Origin: Hahella sp. HNIBRBA332
GTDB lineage: Bacteria; Pseudomonadota; Gammaproteobacteria; Pseudomonadales; Oleiphilaceae
Assembly: GCF_030719035.1 (NCBI RefSeq)
Contig: NZ_CP132203.1
Coordinates: forward strand, 7,009,001-7,073,000
Length of the DNA stretch: 64,000 bases
Direction of reading: 5' to 3'
The notes under the pieces are model-generated. The model had not been told where the DNA came from, searched no databases, and was given only the letters and a program-made list of their open reading frames with translations. Made by a program: the position numbers and the translations under genes. How positions within the stretch are numbered: the stretch's first letter is position 1; each line of letters begins with the position of its first letter. Shown here piece by piece: positions 59,160 through 64,000 of the stretch.

Positions 59160-61709
59160 ATGCGAAGCCTCTCATTTACCGGCAAGATTTTAATGCTCAC
59201 TCTGGCGACGTCGTTGACCGCCTGCGGCGGCGGAGGAGGCGGCGATGATAGTGACGATGATACGCCCACAGCGGTGACCTATACGTTATCGGGTTCTATC
59301 AGCATTCCGTCATTTACGCAGGTGGATTCGGATACCTCAGACGCCAGCGCAGGGTCCGTATCCAATAACAGCGAAGCAGAGGCGCAGACACTGGGCAATC
59401 CGGTCATTGTTGGGGGGTATGTCAGTGCATCAACAAATCTGTACAGCTCGGGAGAGTTATATCAGCTGGATCCTGTAGATGTTTTCAGGATCAAGCTGTT
59501 GACGGGACAGAAAGTAGTGCTTACTTCAAGTCAAGCATCCAGTAGTTTCAGCGTTAACCAGACATTGACCCTCAGTAGAGTGGATGGAACCGGCTCGCCG
59601 CTGTCCGCGATTAATACGGGAACGGTATCCCTGACCGCGCCTGCAAGCGGCGATTATTATATTCAAGTACAAGAGTCCGCTGGGCCTTCCAGTTATGTCA
59701 TGGTTGTTGGCGAGACAACCGCCACTACGACGAAGCACGCTGTTGAGGCCATCCCTGCCCAAGCGGAGTTTGTTCCAGGTGAGGCGATTATTCGCTATAA
59801 ACCAGCGCGAGGCATTTCCGCACAGGCGTTACCGGGGTATTTCCTGGAGCGGTTCGAGGACGCCAATACGGGGTTGTTCCGCTTCGATGACGCTCAGATT
59901 GTACAGGGGCCCGCGCTCAAGTCCCTGGTGCAGAAAGCTGAGGAAAGGCAACGCACTCTTGAGTTAATAGAGGCATTACGCCAGCGGCCGGACATTGAAT
60001 TCGCAGAACCGAACTACATTCGTAAAGCAACGGAAACGCCGGCGGACCCGTTTTATTTCCTGCAATGGCACTATCCGCAGATTAACCTGCCCAGCGCATG
60101 GGATGTCACCCATGGTTCAGGCGCGATTGTCGCGGTGTTGGACACGGGCATATTGCCCACGCACCCCGACTTTTCCGGGCGTTTAGTGAGCGCCAATGAT
60201 GATTATGACTTTGTCAGCTCGACCTCATCCTCACTGGATGGCAATGGTATCGACAATGATCCAACTGACCCGGGCGACAGTCTGGTGGGAGGGAGTAGCT
60301 TTCATGGGACGCATGTGGCGGGGACAGTCGCTGCAGCCTCCAATGCCGTTGGCGGGGTCGGCGTCGCCTTTGAGGCTAAGATCATGCCCATTCGCGTTCT
60401 CGGGCAAGGGGGGAGCGGTTCTGATGCCGACTTGGTGCAAGCGATTCGGTTTGCCGCAGGATTGACGAACTCTTCTGGAACCTTTCCCAGTCGGCGTGCG
60501 GATATTATCAACATGAGTCTCGGCGGCCCTGGCTTTTCTACGGCTTTGGGCGCCGCGGTGCAGGATGCCTTGAATGCCGGTGTGATAGTGGTGGCGGCTG
60601 CCGGCAATGAAAACACCTCTTCAGCATTTTATCCAGCGGCTTACCCAGGAGTGATATCTGTCAGCGCGGTGGGGGCGGATGGGCAGAAAGCCCCTTATTC
60701 GAATTATGGCTCCACCGTCGATATCGCAGCGCCGGGCGGTAATATGCTGCAGGATGTAAACGGCGACGGGCGCGGTGATGGCGTGTTGAGTACATGGGGG
60801 GATGACAGCTCCGGGTCGATAGAGCTGTCTTATGCATACATGCAAGGCACTTCCATGGCCTCTCCTCACGTGGCTGGAGTTTTTGCGCTGATGGAGTCGG
60901 TTCGCGATATTACGCCAGAGGAGATTAATACATATCTGGCGAATGGCGACCTGACGCGGGATATCGGTGCAGCAGGCAGGGATGATTTTTATGGGTATGG
61001 ATTGATTGACGCCGCCAAAGCCGTCGTCGCCGCTGGGGGAGAACCTCCACCAGCCGTTACCGCCTCGGTGAACAGCCTGAACTTTACCAATACCAGTGCG
61101 ACGGTGATCACGTTGAATGTTCCCTCCGGCGTCAGCGGCGTATCTGTAGCAGCTTCCACTACGGGTGACCTGGGATGGTTATCTGTCGGTGATAACAGCG
61201 ACAGCGATACGTCCACCTATCTGGTAAGCGCAGACGCCAGCGGCTTGGATCTGGGCGTCAGCTATCCGGGAGAAATAGTTGTCGGATATACCATTGATGA
61301 GAGTTCTGAGGCGGCTGAGCTGACAGTGCCTGTAACGCTGACATTGGCTGACCCGGACTCGCCAGCGAATGCCGGCAAGCACTATATCCTGCTGGTTAAC
61401 GCCGATACGCTGGACACTTTATATCAGGTCAGCGCCAGCGCCTCTGGCGGAGCCTACAACTTTGCATTCAGCGGTGTTGAGGCGGGAACTTATCTGCTGG
61501 CGGCGGGCACCGATCTGGATAATGACGGCAAAATTTGCGACGCAGGAGAAGCCTGCGCGGAGTATCCCGTTCGTAATGCGCCGGAATCTATTGTGGTGAG
61601 TGAGTCCAAATCAGGATTGTCCTTCTCCACCGGATTCCAGAGCGACATCAGTAGCGCCGGAGCGGGCGGCTCGCAAGCGCATAAGGAATATCAGCTTCTT
61701 AACAAGTGA
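59160..61709 (+). CDS. Subtilisin-like (S8) serine protease, predicted lipoprotein
   Basis: An 849-residue protease. The signal peptide ends in the lipobox Leu-Thr-Ala-Cys (Cys22), followed by six Gly and an acidic Asp-rich spacer. Then come a PPC-like beta domain (about 75-190), a fervidolysin-type propeptide (about 200-290), and the S8 catalytic domain with Asp328 (Val-Leu-Asp-Thr-Gly), His382 (His-Gly-Thr-His-Val-Ala-Gly) and Ser565 (Gly-Thr-Ser-Met-Ala-Ser-Pro). Two C-terminal beta domains follow (about 640-850). The lipidation predicts a membrane- or surface-tethered protease. A start at 59133 with AGGA upstream is also possible. It is monocistronic, with a hairpin after the stop. Confidence 0.92.
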   Translation: MRSLSFTGKILMLTLATSLTACGGGGGGDDSDDDTPTAVTYTLSGSISIPSFTQVDSDTSDASAGSVSNNSEAEAQTLGNPVIVGGYVSASTNLYSSGELYQLDPVDVFRIKLLTGQKVVLTSSQASSSFSVNQTLTLSRVDGTGSPLSAINTGTVSLTAPASGDYYIQVQESAGPSSYVMVVGETTATTTKHAVEAIPAQAEFVPGEAIIRYKPARGISAQALPGYFLERFEDANTGLFRFDDAQIVQGPALKSLVQKAEERQRTLELIEALRQRPDIEFAEPNYIRKATETPADPFYFLQWHYPQINLPSAWDVTHGSGAIVAVLDTGILPTHPDFSGRLVSANDDYDFVSSTSSSLDGNGIDNDPTDPGDSLVGGSSFHGTHVAGTVAAASNAVGGVGVAFEAKIMPIRVLGQGGSGSDADLVQAIRFAAGLTNSSGTFPSRRADIINMSLGGPGFSTALGAAVQDALNAGVIVVAAAGNENTSSAFYPAAYPGVISVSAVGADGQKAPYSNYGSTVDIAAPGGNMLQDVNGDGRGDGVLSTWGDDSSGSIELSYAYMQGTSMASPHVAGVFALMESVRDITPEEINTYLANGDLTRDIGAAGRDDFYGYGLIDAAKAVVAAGGEPPPAVTASVNSLNFTNTSATVITLNVPSGVSGVSVAASTTGDLGWLSVGDNSDSDTSTYLVSADASGLDLGVSYPGEIVVGYTIDESSEAAELTVPVTLTLADPDSPANAGKHYILLVNADTLDTLYQVSASASGGAYNFAFSGVEAGTYLLAAGTDLDNDGKICDAGEACAEYPVRNAPESIVVSESKSGLSFSTGFQSDISSAGAGGSQAHKEYQLLNK

Positions 61710-61717
61710 AGCGGGGC

Positions 61718-61737
61718 GGGTGAAAGGAATTTCACCC
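61718..61737 (+). terminator. Hairpin after the subtilase gene
   Basis: GGGTGAAA (61718-61725) pairs perfectly with TTTCACCC (61730-61737) around GGAA, nine bases after the stop codon. There is no T-run, so termination strength is uncertain. Confidence 0.55.
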
Positions 61738-61946
61738 CTTCCCAGTTGATCTTTGGCGGCATTCCTATAAATTAATGCCCAATTCCAATCTCCGGCGAAT
61801 GGCCCCTGCGCCCCCGGAGAAAGTCACAAGCGCATGCAGGCGCGTTTCCGGGAAAGGCCGTTGTCCGGCCCAATCAGTCAACAGCGGGCAGGGAGCGCCG
61901 CCCGAAAGCGCGTCGGCAAGTAACGAGTTGTATTCAGGAGAAGCTT

Positions 61947-63839
61947 TTGTCAAACAACTACAACGCCGACTCCATTGAGGTCCTCAATGGCCTGGACCCG
62001 GTTCGCCGTCGTCCGGGTATGTATACGGACACCACGCGGCCCAACCACCTCGCTCAAGAGGTCATCGACAACAGCGTTGACGAGGCGCTGGCGGGGCACG
62101 CGCGTCAGGTGGACGTTGTGCTGTACAAAGACGGTTCCCTGTCCGTAACCGATGATGGTCGCGGCATGCCGGTGGACATCCATAAAGAAGAAGGGATGCC
62201 TGGCGTTGAGCTGATCCTGACCAAGCTTCACGCAGGCGGCAAGTTCTCCCACAAAAACTACCAGTTCTCTGGCGGTTTGCACGGGGTGGGCGTGTCTGTC
62301 GTGAACGCGCTGTCGTTGAATCTGGAAGTATTGATCCGCCGCGACGGCAAAGTACATCGCATTACCTTCGCCAACGGCGATAAAGCGTCAGACCTGGAAG
62401 TGATCGACACCTGCGGCAAGCGCAACACCGGCACCACGGTGACGTTCCTGCCCGACCCCAAGTATTTCGATTCCCCCAAGTTTTCCGTTCTGCGCCTGCG
62501 CCATGTGCTGCGCGCCAAGGCTGTGCTGTGTTCCGGCTTAAAAGTTACGTTTAAAGACGAGAACACCGGCGAAAAAGACGAGTGGTATTACGAAGACGGC
62601 CTGCAAGACTACCTGAGCGGCGCCACCAACGAGTTCGTCACCTTGCCGCAACAGCCTTTTATCGGCCAGATGGCGGGCAACACAGAAGCGGTGGACTGGG
62701 CGGTGCAATGGCTGCCGGAAGGCGGCGAACTGATCGCAGAAAGCTACGTCAACCTGATTCCCACGGCCCAGGGCGGCACCCACGTTAACGGTTTGCGCAC
62801 CGGCTTGCTGGAAGCGCTGCGGGAGTTCTGTGAGTTCCGTAATCTGTTGCCCCGCGGCGTCAAGCTGTCCCCGGAAGACGTGTGGGATCGTTGCGCCTAT
62901 GTGCTGTCAGTGAAGATTCAGGAGCCCCAGTTCTCCGGCCAGACCAAAGAGCGTCTGTCCTCCCGTGAATGCGCTACTTTCGTTTCCGGAGTGGTGAAAG
63001 ACTCCTTCAGCCTGTGGCTGAACAAACATACGGCGGAAGCAGAGCAACTGGCGGAACTGGCCATCAACAACGCGCAAAGCCGTTTGCGCGCGGCCAAGAA
63101 AGTTGCGCGTAAGAAAATCACCAGTGGTCCGGCGCTGCCCGGCAAGCTGGCCGACTGTAGCGGCGGTGACGCCATGCGCGGCGAACTGTTCCTGGTGGAA
63201 GGAGACTCGGCGGGCGGCTCCGCGAAACAGGCGCGCGACAGAGAGTTTCAGGCGGTGATGCCGCTGCGTGGAAAAATCCTGAATACCTGGGAAGTGGATT
63301 CTGAGCAAATTCTGGCGTCACAGGAAGTACACGATATCGCTGTCGCCATCGGCGTCGATCCAGGCTCCAGCAATCTGGAAGGACTGCGCTACGGCAAGAT
63401 CTGTATTCTGGCGGACGCGGACTCAGATGGTCTGCATATCGCGACCTTACTTTGCGCGTTATTCGTCAAGCACTTCCGTCCGCTGGTGGAAGCCGGCCAC
63501 GTGTTCGTCGCCATGCCGCCACTGTATCGCATCGACGTGGCGAAAGACGTCTACTACGCCCTCGACGACTATGAAAAGCAGGGAATCCTCGACCGCATCG
63601 CCGCCGAGAAGAAAAAAGGCAAACCCAACGTCCAACGTTTCAAAGGACTGGGCGAAATGAACCCCCTGCAACTCCGCGAAACCACCATGGCCCCCGACAC
63701 CCGTCGTCTGGTGCAACTCACCGTGGAAGTCGCTGACGACACCGAAGAAAAAATGGACATGCTCCTGGCCAAAAAACGCGCCTCCGACAGACGCGAATGG
63801 CTTGAAAGCAAAGGGAATCTGGCTGAGATTGCGGTTTGA
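61947..63839 (+). CDS. parE: DNA topoisomerase IV subunit B
   Basis: A 630-residue type IIA topoisomerase ATPase subunit, full length. The GHKL ATPase motifs (Glu-Val-Ile-Asp-Asn-Ser-Val-Asp-Glu, then Asp-Asp-Gly-Arg-Gly-Met-Pro) and the GyrB/ParE TOPRIM motifs (Val-Glu-Gly-Asp-Ser-Ala-Gly-Gly and Leu-Ala-Asp-Ala-Asp-Ser-Asp-Gly) are all present. It pairs with ParC to decatenate daughter chromosomes. The start is TTG at 61947 with CAGGAG six bases upstream; the N-terminus aligns with E. coli ParE. As in the acyl-CoA dehydrogenase at 3.7 kb, the last 300 bases switch to C-ending codons and then revert in the final 10-15 codons. Confidence 0.96.
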   Translation: MSNNYNADSIEVLNGLDPVRRRPGMYTDTTRPNHLAQEVIDNSVDEALAGHARQVDVVLYKDGSLSVTDDGRGMPVDIHKEEGMPGVELILTKLHAGGKFSHKNYQFSGGLHGVGVSVVNALSLNLEVLIRRDGKVHRITFANGDKASDLEVIDTCGKRNTGTTVTFLPDPKYFDSPKFSVLRLRHVLRAKAVLCSGLKVTFKDENTGEKDEWYYEDGLQDYLSGATNEFVTLPQQPFIGQMAGNTEAVDWAVQWLPEGGELIAESYVNLIPTAQGGTHVNGLRTGLLEALREFCEFRNLLPRGVKLSPEDVWDRCAYVLSVKIQEPQFSGQTKERLSSRECATFVSGVVKDSFSLWLNKHTAEAEQLAELAINNAQSRLRAAKKVARKKITSGPALPGKLADCSGGDAMRGELFLVEGDSAGGSAKQARDREFQAVMPLRGKILNTWEVDSEQILASQEVHDIAVAIGVDPGSSNLEGLRYGKICILADADSDGLHIATLLCALFVKHFRPLVEAGHVFVAMPPLYRIDVAKDVYYALDDYEKQGILDRIAAEKKKGKPNVQRFKGLGEMNPLQLRETTMAPDTRRLVQLTVEVADDTEEKMDMLLAKKRASDRREWLESKGNLAEIAV

Positions 63840-63887
63840 TTGAAAGTGGGCTTAGAGACTTGGTCCATTTTGAATTTACTATTGATC

Positions 63888-63924
63888 CAGCAGACAAATA
63901 ATAAAGGATGTTAATTGTCTGCTG
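63888..63924 (+). terminator. Hairpin downstream of parE
   Basis: CAGCAGACAA (63888-63897) pairs perfectly with TTGTCTGCTG (63915-63924) across a 17-base AT-rich loop, followed by ATTTAATCTT. It is a probable terminator for parE, although the loop is large. Confidence 0.55.
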
Positions 63925-64000
63925 ATTTAATCTTGAGCCGGTCTATAAGTAAGTTTGAATAAAGAACTGTGCACTTAAGTCGCCTGTCAGGCCCTATTGT

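Noticed and set aside
1..64000. tRNA, rRNA or prophage genes
   Set aside because: No T-loop-like or rRNA sequence and no phage structural, integrase or lysis genes were seen on reading both strands; a tRNAscan or HMM run would be decisive.

Overview
The window is a 64 kb stretch of a Gram-negative, heterotrophic gammaproteobacterial chromosome. Coding density is high and GC content is moderate to high. Gammaproteobacterial traits include the ydbH-ynbE-ydbL set, parE, truC, nhaD, an AlgP-like histone-H1-like protein and a complete atu terpene cluster. Together with a secreted M9 collagenase and several c-di-GMP proteins they suggest a marine Oceanospirillales/Pseudomonadales bacterium; Hahella is my best guess, an inference from gene style and not from a database match. 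Unusually many genes appear to start with TTG behind a good ribosome binding site. No rRNA, tRNA, CRISPR array or prophage was seen.

Layout. 0-3 kb: 3' part of ydbH, then ynbE and ydbL (envelope lipid homeostasis). 3-5 kb: a HugZ/HutZ-like protein and a long-chain-type acyl-CoA dehydrogenase. 5-8 kb: a secreted M9 collagenase behind a structured 530-bp leader. 8-13 kb: a small secreted protein, a membrane-anchored coiled-coil protein, a TetR regulator divergent from two hotdog thioesterase genes, and an AlgP-like protein. 13-17 kb: truC, nhaD, a DUF2156 protein and a crotonase. 17-25 kb: an inositol-type island in which an RpiR regulator, an IolG-like dehydrogenase and a three-component TRAP transporter lie on the minus strand, divergent from a second Gfo/Idh/MocA oxidoreductase and iolB. 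25-30 kb: small accessory genes, including DUF6429, a LysR/SDR pair, a GNAT enzyme and a YHYH-domain secreted protein with a small partner. 30-31 kb: an intact IS5-type insertion sequence abutting a 142-bp MITE-like element. 31-36 kb: a WYL regulator operon, a probable 48-residue protein and a DeaD-type RNA helicase.

36-51 kb: a 7TMR-DISM/PAS/GGDEF/EAL protein, then the minus-strand operon atuABCDEFGH with divergent atuR. This encodes citronellol/geraniol-type acyclic terpene breakdown: acyl-CoA activation, citronellyl-CoA dehydrogenation, biotin-dependent geranyl-CoA carboxylation and hydration. A near-perfect 18-bp dyad next to the atuA start is the likely AtuR operator.

51-64 kb: a periplasmic solute-binding-like protein, then three signalling genes encoding a lone receiver, an Hpt-REC-GGDEF protein and an Hpt-REC-REC-GGDEF-EAL protein. 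They look like a phosphorelay feeding c-di-GMP turnover with no local histidine kinase. Next come a YcbL-type metallo-hydrolase, an amidase, a subtilase lipoprotein and parE. The most interesting candidates for new biology are the kinase-less phosphorelay/c-di-GMP module, the TRAP-linked split inositol locus and the sharp codon-usage shift at the 3' ends of two unrelated genes.
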